Below, in pieces: positions 11,930 through 24,900 of a stretch of DNA of 64,000 bases (its first letter is position 1; each line of letters starts with the position of its first letter). The notes beneath the pieces were generated by a model. That model did no database searches and had not been told where the DNA came from. It saw only the letters and a program-made list of their open reading frames with translations. Both the position numbers and the translations under genes were made by a program. The DNA comes from Nageia nagi. Taxonomy: Eukaryota > Pinophyta. Location of the stretch: contig JBITNC010000001.1 in assembly GCA_050084985.1 (NCBI GenBank), positions 153,636,001 to 153,700,000 of the forward strand. Direction: 5' to 3'.

Positions 11930-12890
11930 AATTAGAGTTTGAATCTTGAAAAAGGTTAGTTAGGTAAAAATGTAGTACTTAAAGTCTAGTTTTCAAATAT
12001 GTAATTTATTCCAATACCCAAATCATAGAAATAAATTTTTGATAGGCATGTTTAAACCCCACTATTTAAACATATAGTTTGATAACCACACCCTCATCAT
12101 ATCCCTCAACAATAATTAGATATAAATTATAATATTATGTTAAATCCTTTTGGGTAAAGATACCTAAGATATTATAGATTGTGCATGATTTTTTTTTTGT
12201 AATTTTCATTAATATTATTTTTTTATTAGCCCTGATTATTGTTTCAAAAAGTGCTCATGTTCCTCAAGCATAATTTGGCCTAAAATTATCATTTTTATTT
12301 TTTTTAACTTGTGGAAAATTATATGTAGATTGTGTACATATTTTTTGTTTTAAAAATTTCAAAAAAAAAAATAAAAAAGTTATTAAACAAATACAAAACC
12401 CTATTTTTTGAAGTTTGAGGACCCTCTTTGATTGAAAATTATATTAAAAATAAAAATATAATCCACTTGGAAAAAAATAGAATATTTAAAATCTACACTC
12501 TCTCATCTATAATCCTACAAAATTTTATGAAAAACATTTTCAACAAATATCATCAATTGTATGCCCAAATTTGGTAAATTCCATTGCCATTGTTATGACC
12601 TTGAAGTTGTTGGTCTAAAGCTAAGATTCAAGTCATAGAAGCTAATTTCAAGCCAAAATGGTGGGTATAAATTTTAAATTTAAGGATTGGGATCCTAGGG
12701 ATGATCATGATCCCAAGGGGCACGATCCTGATCCCTCCTACATCATGAGGGTTATTTCATGCATTTATAATTTTTGGGAGTAGGATCTTGATCCCCTTAG
12801 GATTTTGAAGGGAAGGATTTTGGTTAGGCTTATGGATCCTAAAACATACAAGGATCATGTGGGACTAGGATCTATCCCCCTCAGGATCCC
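11930..12890. other. AT-rich insert within LINE-A, GATC-rich part at 12680-12890
   Basis: This stretch separates the endonuclease from the RT of LINE-A and has no counterpart in LINE-B. At 12680-12890 there is a dense group of GGATC/GATCC words, several as near-palindromes. No coding potential is seen. Confidence 0.4.
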
Positions 12891-12959
12891 ATCCCCCATT
12901 AAAAAAACTAAGTCTCAAGACTTCCCCCAAAGTGGGAATCAACTTCTTGCACATACCCA

Positions 12960-13860
12960 TGGGCCATAATAGTAGGGTGATGTAAAAAGGAAACATTAAG
13001 ATAAAATTGAGAGTGGAAATCCATGAGATTATGATGAGGTACAATTTTAAAGATAATTAAAATGTGATTAGATACAATGTTTCTTGGGAAGGTAATAACT
13101 AATGAAGTATCTTAAGTGAGACTATGAAAAGTAAACTCAAAATGGTCTATAAGTATGGTGCCCTATCTAGTTCTTTGAGCACTCTTCCCTCCTCTACTTA
13201 GAAATTCAACCAAGTAAACCAGATAAAGTCTAGAAAACTTTGAGAGGTATGATATGTATTACGGTCAATAAGTCCAAACTTGTTCTTGATAAAATACCAA
13301 GAATTCCTCTCATCAACATACGAATGTATAAGGAGCCTTCCAAACTTATGTTTAGGTTTTTCAACCATGTTGTAATCTCCATAGAAATGCCAAATTATTT
13401 ACAAAAGTGATAATGTAATCCAATTTCATAGATCAATATTTTTTAGTACCTTGATTTGAGGCATATATGTTAACAAATCTAAAAGGTTTCCCATCAATAT
13501 AAAAAAGGATCCACACTGCCTAACTCAAGGAATCCATATCCCAAGAAACTAAAAGAGAATTCCACCACAATGATATCAAGGTGATAGTGCCACCTTTATC
13601 TTAGTAATGAATAGTAGCATAAAAAGAGTTACTTGGACACAGAAAAGAGCTAGCACATTCCAAGTTGAAATATGAAATATTAACTTCTTGCTGACAAAGG
13701 AAATTTATTTTCCTATACAAGTGGGTAACTTTTTTAATTTCATACTACAAACCAAATATTTTTTATATTGGTTCCTTTATCCCTTTGATATTCTATGTTA
13801 TGAAAATCATTGAGAATATTATAGGTTCATATTATCATTAAACTCTTCTATATTACCATC
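12960..13860 (-). pseudogene. LINE-A AP-endonuclease, decayed
   Basis: The minus strand near 13800 starts with SWNIKGI, the usual opening of the plant L1 endonuclease that nicks target DNA. Further on come DKGGTITLIS and KPFRFVNIYASN, both typical of the fold. Stops and shifts occur every 20-40 codons. LINE-B and LINE-C show the same opening (SWNIKGL, SWNVRGL). Confidence 0.6.
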
Positions 13861-14293
13861 CTTTGTATCAAAATTGTCATTATCCCCTAAATCCCCAAGA
13901 GAGGAGTAAGGGTTTATAAGGAAGTTGGTATGATTGGTTCCTACAAACATGCTAAAAGAACACTTGTCCCAATAGTTGTATATCAATATTTCAGGAGCAT
14001 TACAATATCTACTAGGTCACATTAAAGCCTCCTTATAGTTGGATTCTAAAGGGGGATTAGCAGAGTTAGCATTAGAAATACATGCTTGAGATGTGAATGG
14101 AACATTGATCATATGTGGAAAATGGTATAATGTAAAGGGTTATGAAGGCATAAACAAGGAGGTATTTCCTCAAGGTGGCACTATGGGGCCTTATTTTTCA
14201 TTTTACCTTGCATTACAATTTTTTAATTCCTACCATGGTCCATTGACTCGATGGATTACCATTCCCATTGCTAATGGTGGGAATTTTCATTGG

Positions 14294-14990
14294 CTATGAA
14301 ATTAGAGTTATTTTTAGGATTGTATGTATGTTTTTTAGTTGATTATAGGAATTAAATTTACCTTTTATAAGAGGGTAATCTTTAATTTTATGATCAACCA
14401 ATTGGAATTGATAACAAGTATTGTGTATGTTGATATAGACCAATCTTTCAAAATAAGAGGATTGAACAACTTGGACCACTAATTGGTCTTTGAGATCTTT
14501 GGACATATCTATTTTCATACAAAATCTCTTATAAGGCTGAATCTTGTAAGCTCTTAGTTATTCCACATAAACAAAGTTTCCTAGGGGGAAACAATGCTTT
14601 CTAGAAAAGGCCAAATAGGGTTTGGAAGATCAAGGAGTTAGAACCAGATGGGAACTTGCAATGGGGTACCATCTTCAATAGAAATATATTAGGTCCATGG
14701 TTGAAAAACCAAGAGTGAATTCTTGACATACAATGGTCCATGATAAAAGGCCAACTTAGTTTCATACTCATGGGGAAAACAAATCATAACAAATGTTTGG
14801 TGAGATTTTGTATCCCTTGAAATTCGACACCATAAGATATTTGGTATTGCTGGACCAAAATGTGGATGATAGTATTCATTGAGATATGACCTACAAAATA
14901 CCCTATGAGGGTATGCTTTTCTAACTAAGTGCATGCATTATTAAAATCATCAACAAGGATGGTAACATTAGGCATAATGGAATTACCTCA
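14294..14990 (-). pseudogene. LINE-A ORF1 protein (DUF4283/zinc-knuckle type), decayed
   Basis: ORF1 proteins of plant L1 elements bind the element RNA. The pieces 14934-14689 and 14518-14294 give PLYVKNSLLVFQPWT, the usual end of a DUF4283-like domain, then KIDMSKDLKDQLVVQV and a former zinc knuckle. In the knuckle two Cys and the Gly have changed (CYQFQLVDHKIKDYP where C-x2-C-x4-H-x4-C would be expected). The same motifs occur in LINE-B at 16780-16930, which supports a common family. Confidence 0.65.
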
Positions 14991-15344
14991 ATGTACATCT
15001 TTGAGATGAATTTCCTAGGTTCCTTAGGCATTATTACTCTATCTAACAGCTCCAACCTAGGTTGAGGTTACTACTCGAGATTATTCCATATTAATAAAAT
15101 AATAATACCCAGCAAGGTCATCTAGGGTACGCTAACATGGTGCTCATAGCCAAGTAGCAATAAGGATCTTACATAAGAAAAACTATGATGTGAAACCTTA
15201 GTCCAGGGGTTTGACTCATGCAAATCATAGTAGAGTAGTGTGGTACTTCTTGAACCTTTTTCTTTTCCACACATTAATTGCTATTTAAAAAGGTATCAAA
15301 TGATTAACTCTTCATTAATTGACATTGGGAGGAATTTCATGTCA

Positions 15345-16000
15345 AACAAATATTCTCATAGATGAGATTATGCCAACACATCATTAACGTCCCATGAACC
15401 ATCATCATAATTAATATAATAATTTAATTATTATTAACATTTTCACATTAATTCTTTAGTCAATTATTTTTATGTTAATAATTTATATGATAGATTTTTT
15501 TATTATTAAATTGATAAAACATATTTTTATCAAATTAATGATAAGATAAATTTAGGTTTCAAATATATAAATACTATCATTAAAAAATAATATAACTAAT
15601 GATATAAAATTTATATTTTATAAAAATGTACTATCAAAATTATCAATTAGATTTTTATTCTTTTTTTCTTAATTAATGCTATTATAACATATTTTTCATC
15701 TTAATCATATTCTTGATATACATCAAAATAAAAGCTAAATATATTTTTATTTATTTTAAAAATATAAATATTATATTAAGAACTTAAAAAAAAAATGAGG
15801 ATCATGCTAGAGGTTAGTGGAGTCTTCAATATGCTTCTAGCAAATGTTCTCAGATATGAGAATATGCCAACCATCATTAGTATCCCCATGATCCATCACC
15901 ATCATTAATATAATATGAACCTTTTCACATTAATTCTTTATTCAATTATTTTTTAAGTTAATAGTTTATATGATTTTTTTATTATAAAATTGACAAATGT
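15345..16000. repeat. Pair of direct repeats of about 170-190 bp
   Basis: The segment 15345-15530 recurs with divergence at 15838-16000. Both run from TTCTCA, through GCCAAC and CCATGA, to ACATTAATTCTTTA and TTATATGAT. The pair lies between the facing 5' ends of LINE-A and LINE-B. It could be an old terminal-repeat element or a local duplication. The rest of 15260-16490 holds no clear gene. Confidence 0.5.
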
Positions 16001-16529
16001 TAATAAATAAAAAGTACAAGGGAAGTGGAGAGAGAGATCACTATGTGAGTTGCACTAGAGAGACGAATTGCACGCATTAGGATTTTTGTGTGTCTCGTAC
16101 TACAACTCTACTTGGTATATATTGTGGAACTTCATATTTGGCATTTATTGATTAGCCTCAAACAAATTGATTTCATCATCTAGAGGACTAAACCTTTTAT
16201 TTATGGACATAACTCATTCTTGAGCTTCAATTTCTATTGAAGCTGTAGGAGGAAGTAATGCCACCCAAGGTGAACAAGCAACTCCAAAAATTGATTCCCA
16301 AGGTATACCATGAGGTAGTGTCTATCCTTCAAAAGTTGTTATCCCATTGAGTGAGTTTAATAACACTTGTTCTTGGTTGGAAATCACATACTAGTTGGAA
16401 ATTTTCTTGGTCATATTCCTAGAGAGTATATCATTAGGACTTGGATACAATAAACTTGGCATGGATTCAAATTTTATGGCATCCAAAATCTAATAAAAGG
16501 ACTTTTTCTTTTTTTCTTTTTTGATCCTA

Positions 16530-17060
16530 CTTAAGCTCAAGTGGTCCTTAGCCATGGCCCATGGTTTTTCCATAGTTCCCTATTAGTTTTTCAGCCTTGG
16601 ACCAAAATTTTTTAATTCACCAATAAGGTTTCTTTGAGTCTTATGGTTTGGGTTGAGTTTCTTGGTATTCCTTTACCACTTTATCGCTATTATCAAAATA
16701 TGTGCTCACTTATTAAGGAGTTTATCTATTTCAAAATAAATAAATTATATACCTCTCACCCTCAGAAGAGATTCTATGCTAAGGTTGACTTATCCAAAGA
16801 CCTTAAAGAGTTTGTTAATGTGCAAGTCGATGATTATCACTTCAAGCAGTGGGTTTTTTATATCAACTTATTGAATACATGTTATCATTTCTAATATAAT
16901 GCTCATAATATTAAGGATTTCCTATTTATAGCAGAAAAAAAGCCAATGAGGTAACTCCTATTTCTTCTAATACTTTCCCCACTACCAAGGGAGAGCAAGA
17001 TGAATTAACAATGGTCCATAAAAAGAGAAAGTATATGAAATAAGGAAAAAATAATTCTAC
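16530..17060 (+). pseudogene. LINE-B ORF1 protein, decayed
   Basis: Begins with HSSLLVFQPWT in a broken frame and continues in the open piece 16634-16894 (LMVWVEFLGIPLPLY, then YAKVDLSKDLKEFVNVQV and LLNTCYHF). This corresponds position by position to LINE-A ORF1. The zinc-knuckle cysteines after CYHF are lost. Confidence 0.6.
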
Positions 17061-17499
17061 TCCTAGTAGTTATAATCGTTCCCCTATAAATCAATCATTG
17101 ATAGTTAATACTAATGTGATGGTCACCCTATCACTAGATAGTGTTGGTGTAGTGTTTACCCCTTCTCCAAATAGTTTTAGTGTGATGGTCACTCCTTCTA
17201 GTAGAGATCCACCTATTGTTACTTCAATTGCATAAATTGCCTCCTCTGCAACTACCTCTTAGCCTCTTGAGTCTCCTCTTTTGCATGCAATGGTTCAACA
17301 TCCACAAAGATCCTAAGAGATTGATAATACTCCTATCAATGGTTGAAATTCTTGTAGTCCTCCCCAAAGTGAACTCATAAGGCATGTAGATAAGAAGCAT
17401 CAAATGGAGCTTGAGAGTTTTAATCATGAGTCTTTTTTCAATAATGCTTATGATTCTCTCTAAAATATAGCAGATACTAATAACATCAAGGGTAATATG

Positions 17500-18300
17500 A
17501 TAATCGATCATCTTCCATGATTTGTTTTTATCTTGGAACATCAAAGGACTAATGGATTGATTCCACAAATATGTGGTATGAGATAAAATTGCTTTTTTCT
17601 CTTGTTAGTATGGTAATTTTAACTTTCTTTATTTATAAGAAATTATTATTTCAAACTTTATTTTGTAGTGCACATGTCCCTTTCTATGGCTAGGTTTCTT
17701 ATTTTTTGTCACCAATCATGCTCTTGACAATGGAGGTGTCATCATTCTCCAAGAAGCTTAATGGAAAGATAGTTTTATTACTTGGGTTATGGACCATCTA
17801 ATTAAGCATATTGATTCTTCTCAAAGTTAGTGGAATTTCCTTTGGAATTATAAACATCTATGCTTCTAATGAAGCTCTTGAGCGCTATAACCTTTTGTGG
17901 TGGCATGCTTTTTCATTACCAAAAGTTGTTTGGGTTATGTGCAGGGATTTAAATATGATTGATAAATATTTTGACAAGATAGGATATTTTCCCATGTGAT
18001 GGGATGTGGGTAAACAAGAAGCTTAGTACTTTATGAAACATAAGTTAGTTTTTTGAGATCTTGATGCTTGTTTTTATCTGTAAGATTTTTCTAAGAATAT
18101 TTGGTATATGTGATCTATTTTTTAGGATGGACATGCATGTACACTAAAAATACTTGATAGAGAAATGGTTCCATACCATTAGCAATTTTATTTTCATAGA
18201 AAAATGCCTCTTTCCCAATTGTTGAGACTATCTCTAGTACCACCACCTTTGATCATGCTCCAATTATGTTTTATATTTCAAATAAGGATCTAATCCAAAA
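17500..18300 (+). pseudogene. LINE-B AP-endonuclease, decayed
   Basis: Starts with LSWNIKGLMD near 17525. The open piece 17811-17999 carries GIINIYASNEALERYNLLWW and VVWVMCRDLNMI, where WVMCGDLNMI would be usual; the catalytic D-x-N is kept. The frame is broken before and after. Confidence 0.65.
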
Positions 18301-18889
18301 GCATTACAATTTTCAATTTTTTAATAATTAATTTATTCAACATCCATCCATAGTATGTCACATCTATAAAATATGAAATTTAGTTCATAGACCTATTGGT
18401 GACTTAGGGTGGATTAAGTGATGGAATGATGCTATTTTTAAAACAACTATCTTTCTTTAGACCTGAGAAAAAGGTGGCTCAAATTAGAAGATAATCCAAC
18501 ATTACCCTTCATGATGAGATTACAAAATCTTCTCTTAAGTTGGAGTCTTATCATTTCAATCTTGAGCTTCAATCTCATGTTTCTCAACTGGAATATGAAT
18601 TAAAACTAGTTGAGCTCTATGATGGCAAGGGAGCTCAAATTAAAGCTCATTTGGATTGGCTTCAAATTGGTGGTAGAGTCTTTAAGGAATTTTTAAAAAG
18701 GCTTAGACCTCCCAAACAAGCTACTCAATTTAAAGTTATTCAAGCCAATGGTGTACATTTTACCTCTCTTCATGATATGGTTGAGGCTTTCATTTCTCAT
18801 TACATCAAAGTTTTATAGCATAATATTATACTTCTAAGAGGGAAAAGGATTTAGTAGAGTATCTTGTAGTAGAGCCTATTCAATTTTTT

Positions 18890-19790
18890 GCATTTGATAG
18901 ACCAAAATATGACAAAATGATCTCTCTATAGGACATTGAAGAAGCTTTATCTCAAATGGATAATGATAAAGCTCTAAGTTTATATGGTTTCCCATATGAA
19001 TTTTATAAAGGTTTATGGGATATGGTTGGCCTTGACCTACATAAGGTCTATCTAGAAGCTATGAATGTTGGTTCATTAGGATTAATTACCAATAAGGTTA
19101 ATATTAAGTTCATTCCCAAGCTAGGATATCTTGAATTGATTACCAATATGATACCTATTACATTTCTTAATTTTAGTGACACAATTAATGCTAAAGCTTT
19201 AGCTCTTTGCATAGGATCACTCCTTCCCTTAATTATCATATCTGAATAAACTAGATTTATCAAAGGAAGATGTATTCTTGATAATGTTTTGGCTATCTAT
19301 GAGGAAATAGAATGGGCTAGGATGTCCAACTAGGCTATGCTCTTTATTAAAATTGATTTTGAGAAAGCCTATTATTACATTTAGTGAAGGTTTATTTTGG
19401 CTATGCTCAAAGCTTTAAGTTTTGGTCTTATGTTTACGCAGATAATTGTTTTCCTTTTAAAAGATACCTCAACTATCCTTAATCTAAATAATTATCAATA
19501 TGAGGAAATAAGTCTATTTAAAAAGGTTATCCTATTGATCCTTCTTTTTATGTGCTTGCTAATGAAGCCTTTGGTTACCTCTTAGCTTCTTAAACCTTGG
19601 TTGGACTTATCAAAGGGATTACTCTCCCTCGTAACAATGATCAAATGATTAATGGCCACCATTTTGTTGATGATTATTTTCTTACTCTCCATGAGGATGA
19701 AGAGTCTTTTACAAATGATTTATCTTTTCTAGATACATTTTGTAAAGTATCAAGTTCTAGAATTTAATGGAAGAATACTTCGTATAGGCA
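18890..19790 (+). pseudogene. LINE-B reverse transcriptase, decayed
   Basis: The open piece 18956-19249 gives MDNDKALSLYGFPYEFYKGLWD, NIKFIPKLGYLELI and a former RPITLLN (now IPITFLN). Then come TRFIKGRCILDN, LFIKIDFEKAYYYI with the first catalytic Asp, and at about 19650-19680 GHHFVDDYFLTL, in which the active-site VDD is intact. SSRI-stop-WKNTSY follows. Stops at 19246, 19330-19390 and elsewhere disable it. Confidence 0.75.
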
Positions 19791-21290
19791 TGAATCTCCT
19801 CATGAAATACCTGAATGCCTTTATGGGTACCAATGGAATTAGATTTTTCCTAGTGAGGTATTTAAATTACTTGGTATTCCTTTTTTGTTCCATGGTAATC
19901 TTGCTCAACTTTGTAATTATGTGATTCACAAAGTGGAAAACAAATTTATTATTAGCTTACCAAAAACCTTTCTTTGGCTAGTAATTTTTAGATTTTTTCC
20001 AAAGTTTGGGATAGTACTCATGTCTATTACTCTTCTTATTGGATGCCCTCTTAGGCATGATATAATAAATTGGAAAAATTTCTTCATGAATTCTTTGGAT
20101 TAATTCTTCTATGAATTAGAAGGGCTTTCATAGAGTGGTATGGGACATTTATTTCCTCCCTAGAGAATTGTTTGGTATGGGGATGCTAGATTGTAAAAGG
20201 AAATGCTTAACTCTTTATGCCAAATGGGTGATTAGGGCATTGAAATGTAACGAATCCTAGAAGATCCTTGTTCAACATTTCATATCTATAGGTATCCCTT
20301 AAAACCATCAAGCATGGAGAGGATTTGATCCTATGTTTCTCATTGTTACTTTAATGTTTGTGAAGATTCAAGGATCTTTTATCATTAAAAGTATATATAA
20401 GGATTGGAAACATCTTACTCCCTTGATGTAATGGAAAGGTTCTAGTTTTTGTAAGGGGTCATCTTTAAATTCTATGAATATTTGGTGGTCCCTTGTGTTT
20501 GTATATTAAGGACTCCCTCTTTCTCAAGTTTACTAGCTTCATGCTCTATGTTTCTTCAAGAAGGGGATATTATCTATTGTTGATTTCTTTTCTTGTCATA
20601 CAAGGGATCGAATCCATTGGAATGAATTCAAACACAAATTTAACTTATCTTATGTATTCTACTATTATTACGCTTACCCCATTTTCTATGTTGCATAAGA
20701 TTGGGGTGCATTCTCAATGTCCATGGTGGAATGATTGGAGATGACATGTTGATACTCCTCTACTTAACTACAAATATTGTATGGGATATAATTTAATTTC
20801 ACCCCATCTTCCTATGATGTCTAGATTAAATGAGAGGTGGAACTTGTTCTTTACCAAGTCTAGAAGGAAGTTTAGATTTCATAATTTATCTAGGCATTGT
20901 ATATGGAACCTAAGAAGTCTTTTTTCACCTAGAGCTTATTAAATCAATATCTCTATTTAGGTGATATATTGAATTATTTGGGTATTTGAAACCATAAATG
21001 TCCTTTTTTATGAAATTAAGTCCTATTTTCACTTATTTTGGAGCTACAGTAAAGTTAGACAAGCTTGGGAATGTATTTTTTTAATTTTTCTCTCCATTAT
21101 TTTCCTTTAGAATTTCATGGTCTCATGATCTATAAGGATATTTTTTCACTTTGTCTCTTGTACTATTTGAAGTTTGGTAGATTTTTTAGATTAGCTTTAT
21201 GTTTTATATTTGGAAAGCCCATGATAGAGTTAGTTTCAAACATTACTCTCCCTCTATTTATTCTAGAATCTTTGAAAAATTAGAGGTTTT
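19790..21290 (+). pseudogene. LINE-B C-terminal region (zf-RVT-like), decayed
   Basis: The open piece 19885-20103 and following broken frames correspond to the end of an L1 ORF2. Near 20995-21060 the pattern NHKCPFFYEIKSYFHLFW resembles the zf-RVT zinc-binding motif. No function remains. Confidence 0.45.
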
Positions 21291-21299
21291 AATTACTTT

Positions 21300-22079
21300 T
21301 GAATACAACTTATTACATAAGATAACAAAGTTTCTATGGAGATAGATTACTTGCAAGATATTCTAGTGAACTATGTGAATGCTCCATGTACCGTTAGTTA
21401 GGTCCCTCCAGATTATGGCTATTAGGAACACTCACATTCCCACTCCCATCATTGACCTCCATCATATGTATGGCATGCTTCTAAGGATAGTTGTTCTCCA
21501 ATAGACATGCATTAGATACAATGATGGTAGTCTTCAACAAATGACATCACCTTGAGATGTAGGAGTTCTCGATCCTAGTTGCTCTCGAACATTATGAGAA
21601 TTAATTAAAAGTTAACAACTACTAAGATTGAGGAGATTTTGAAGATGATATCATCCTTAATATAAAATTTCCCCAAAGCTTGAAATAATGGCTAATAGCA
21701 CCCAGAGATGATTGTACACATAACACTCAAAGATCATTACTCTTATAGATCTCATGTAGTACCTTCATTAGGGAATCTAATAGATTGGGCTTACCCAAGG
21801 TGATGCCAACATGTTAACCAAATCAAGATTTCTACATGGACCCTATATATTCATTTCAACTAACCATCAACTTAGTCACATCATCTAGATAAGGATCCTA
21901 CTCAGTTAACATGAATTCAAAGAATAAAACCCTAAAACTATCAGATCTATAGAAGAATAGCTAGCCAAAGTTGAAAAGGCTATACAATTACTTTGAAAAT
22001 AAATGCTTATTCAAAAATGATGAAGATACTAAATTCTCTTGAAATATTCTATCAATAGAATGCATTAGAACACCCAAAA
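21300..22079. other. Non-coding stretch between LINE-B and LINE-C
   Basis: Mixed sequence without a recognisable domain. It may include diverged RT sequence of LINE-C, but I cannot support that from motifs. Confidence 0.35.
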
Positions 22080-22879
22080 ACTATCAGATTGAAGGAGCTC
22101 ATAGCCAATAATGATAACACTTTATAACCAATGGATAAAGATTCTCTATACAATTGAAAAAGGTCTAGCCCCTATATATCTTAAAACTCTTTATAAAACT
22201 CATAGGGAAAGCCATCAATACTAGGAAGTTTATCATTGATCATCTGAGAAAGAGTGGTATTCAAATATTCTAAGGAAAGAGGTATGTCACAAAAGTCCCT
22301 TCAAGATTGGGAGAGCTTATGATGTATGAAAGAAAAACAGTCCTCTAGAGCTTGTTGATGAATAGGGGAAACATGATGAGAAGAAAATATATTCTATTAA
22401 TGAACAATAAATATGGAGATAATATTAGAAAGGGAGGTGAGATAAACTCCATGAGATTGAATAGCAGTGAACTTAAATACATGAATAGAAGGATGAAAGC
22501 ATATAATGAATTATGTAGATATTGTATATCTAACATTCAACCAATTAAAATGGACACAAAGTTGAGCATCCTTAGCCTCATAAAGATCAACTTTCTTGAT
22601 TTCATGATGAAGAGCTGCAACATGTGCTTGAGCAAGGCCATTAAAAGGATTGGCTTCAAGAGTCCAGGTGGCTCAACCAAGCTCATTTTTGAGAATATGA
22701 TTAGACTTCCATGTTCTCTTAGAAAATTTAACACCAAGGGTATGAATAACTTTAGTGGTTTGAATTATAGAGTTGTTTTGCCACTAGATCCAACCAGAAG
22801 AGCTAGAAGGTCTAGGCATTAAATTCTAAATATGGTTGATATGAGATCTTATAGAATGATTATTTTATAAATAAGAGGT

Positions 22880-23700
22880 TTTCAAACAAAACTAAGAGCT
22901 AAAAATTTGGGTAGGATCCTGATTAAAAGAAATAGTAGAAAGAATAGGAGCATGATTAGAAAAAGTGGTATCAAGAACAATAAAAATAAAAGGTAAAGTA
23001 AGGGAAAGTCTATTAAAGTGAAAAAAGTCACTCTTAGATAGTATAGCCCTATTAAGCCTTTTAATAAATTGAGAAGAATCAACTTAAAAATTAGACCAGG
23101 TAAACTAGTGAGCCTTTACAAAGTTAGAAGGAGAAAAAATAACATTAAGATCAAATAGACTAAGCTTATTTTTCTTAAAAAAACCAAGCCTCTCTTTTCC
23201 CCAGATTCCACTACATGGGGTTTTGAATTTTCTTATCAAAGGATTTTTCCACCATGTTGAAGTCACCAAAGAGGACCCAAGTCACAAAGGGAAGAGAGGG
23301 AAATCCAATGCCATAAATATCTTCTATCATGAACATTATTTGAAGCATAAATATTGATAATACCAAAATGTTTTCTTGAGATCTCAATCAACACCTAGAT
23401 AACTTGATGTGAAGGGTCAATCCCTCAAGAAACCAAATTTGATTTCCACTTAGGAGAAATGAAAGTGATATCACTCCCTTTCCCAATCAAATGATTGATA
23501 TGAAAAAAAAGAGTCCTACAACCAAAGAAAAGAGAAGGTACATTGCATAATAATGTTAGCAATTTTAACATCTTGTAAATATATAAAATTAGGCATTCCA
23601 TAAGAGTAAGTGATATCATCAAGCTTACCTTAGACTGTGTACTTATGGGTTAGGTACATCAACCCTCTTACATTCCAAGAAAAGAAAATCATTGAGAACC
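22880..23700 (-). pseudogene. LINE-C AP-endonuclease, decayed
   Basis: Opens with FFSWNVRGLMY at about 23685 and continues through broken frames with a YQYLCFK segment where NIYAS is expected. It ends before KAHXFTWSN near 23110. Same family as the other two endonucleases. Confidence 0.55.
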
Positions 23701-24299
23701 TTCATGGTTGAGAAATTCCATGGCATCCTTTGAATCTACCAAAATTTATAGGGATCCAAATGAGTTGCTTTCACCATATGAAACTCTCACTTGACTGCAT
23801 TTTTTAATAGGCTCAAAAGGAATACCTCTCTATGAACTAAGTGATCAATGAAGTTTGCCTCTTGAAATATCCTCCATCCTAAGAATAGGAATATATGTAG
23901 CCATAATGGAAGAAAATAAAGAGGGGCTATACCAAATAGAGTTGAGAAAATGTTTAGAAGCTATAAATAAAGTAGATATTGAAATCAAAGTGACAACTGA
24001 AGGGGGTTGAACAATATTGAAAACCTACATAGGTTGCATGTATGAGATGATCATAGGATTGAAAGTCTAGGGTTGAGGCACAATAATCAATTCTTGAGGA
24101 GTAGAGTGATAGTTATGATGATTATTGATAGGTTTCCATTCATCCTTCCCACCTTTATTAGAAGGTGCTAGGTGATAATATGAAGAGGGGGTATAAATGG
24201 TTTTTCTTTTAAGCTACCCACCATGGCATAGTGAGTGTCCAAATCTTATGGTTAGGGGATTAACAATGATAATAGGTATTTAGGAGTCCAATGAACTAC

Positions 24300-24900
24300 A
24301 CCCTTTGATGTAAACCCTCATCACCAATATTTATATCTATGAACTTGTGATGGTCACCAGTTAAATCCACCTTAACACAAACTCTTTGAGAAGGTCGAGC
24401 CAAAAAAATCTCCCAGGTTCAAAATAGAAAAATTATCCAATGGACTTATATAAGAACTTCAAAAACTTCCACAAGGGAATGGGAAGTCTAGGGAATTCCA
24501 CCCAAATAGGGACATACATGGCACCTTCATTCTCAACATTAAATCCTATCATATAAGGTTGTAGGAAAAGGAGCAAATTATGAATTGTCCAAGGAACTTT
24601 ACAAAGAACTTTTTGGACATGCACAGGGTTAGAGAATTGAAAAAGAAAAAAGCCTTTGGTAAGGTTTTGCACATTCTCAACTTTAACACCATATGGAATC
24701 AAAACTTGACTCACCCAGGTATGTAGAAGGGTGTCATTAGGAATATAACCAAGGAAATAGCCCACAAGGATGTGTGATTCAAACCAATGATATGTATTAA
24801 AAAATTCTTCTATAGGAACAAAACCTTGAGGGATAAAAATATTACCTCATGCTCAATGTTTAGTAGAAACTTATGAGGGTGCTTGTTAGGTTCCATCCTC
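24300..24900 (-). pseudogene. LINE-C ORF1 protein (DUF4283-like), partly open
   Basis: The 110-codon open piece 24765-24433 has GYIPNDTLLHTWVSQVL, GFFLFQFSNPVHVQKVL, VPWTIHNLLLFLQPY and YVPIWVEFPRLPIPLW, a good fit to the DUF4283-type domain of plant L1 ORF1. After a break, PSQRVCVKVDLTGDH near 24395 matches the KIDMSKDLKD segment of LINE-A. Confidence 0.65.

Larger units (their letters stand above)
9550..15260 (-). mobile_element. LINE-A, decayed L1-type non-LTR retrotransposon
   Basis: Reading leftwards: an ORF1 protein piece (14990-14294), AP-endonuclease (about 13860-12960), reverse transcriptase (about 11660-10620) and a C-terminal zinc-binding region (to about 9780). This is the order of plant L1 elements, which copy themselves by target-primed reverse transcription. 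About 600-900 bp of unrelated AT-rich sequence (roughly 11930-12890) separates endonuclease from RT, longer than in LINE-B, so an insertion is likely. Every frame is broken. It is almost full length, which is unusual since LINEs are often 5'-truncated. Its left end is set where LINE-like translation stops. Confidence 0.75.
16490..21300 (+). mobile_element. LINE-B, decayed L1-type non-LTR retrotransposon
   Basis: Plus-strand relative of LINE-A: ORF1 piece (16530-17060), endonuclease (17500-18300), spacer with a 92-codon open stretch (18540-18818), RT (18890-19790) and C-terminal zf-RVT-like region to about 21290. The shared motifs with LINE-A and LINE-C make all three members of one family. 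Stops are frequent throughout. It lies head to head with LINE-A, about 1.2 kb apart. Confidence 0.75.

Noticed and set aside
22352-22822. 156-codon plus ORF, the longest in its region
   Set aside because: It lies antisense to readable LINE-C sequence and has the composition of a shadow frame.
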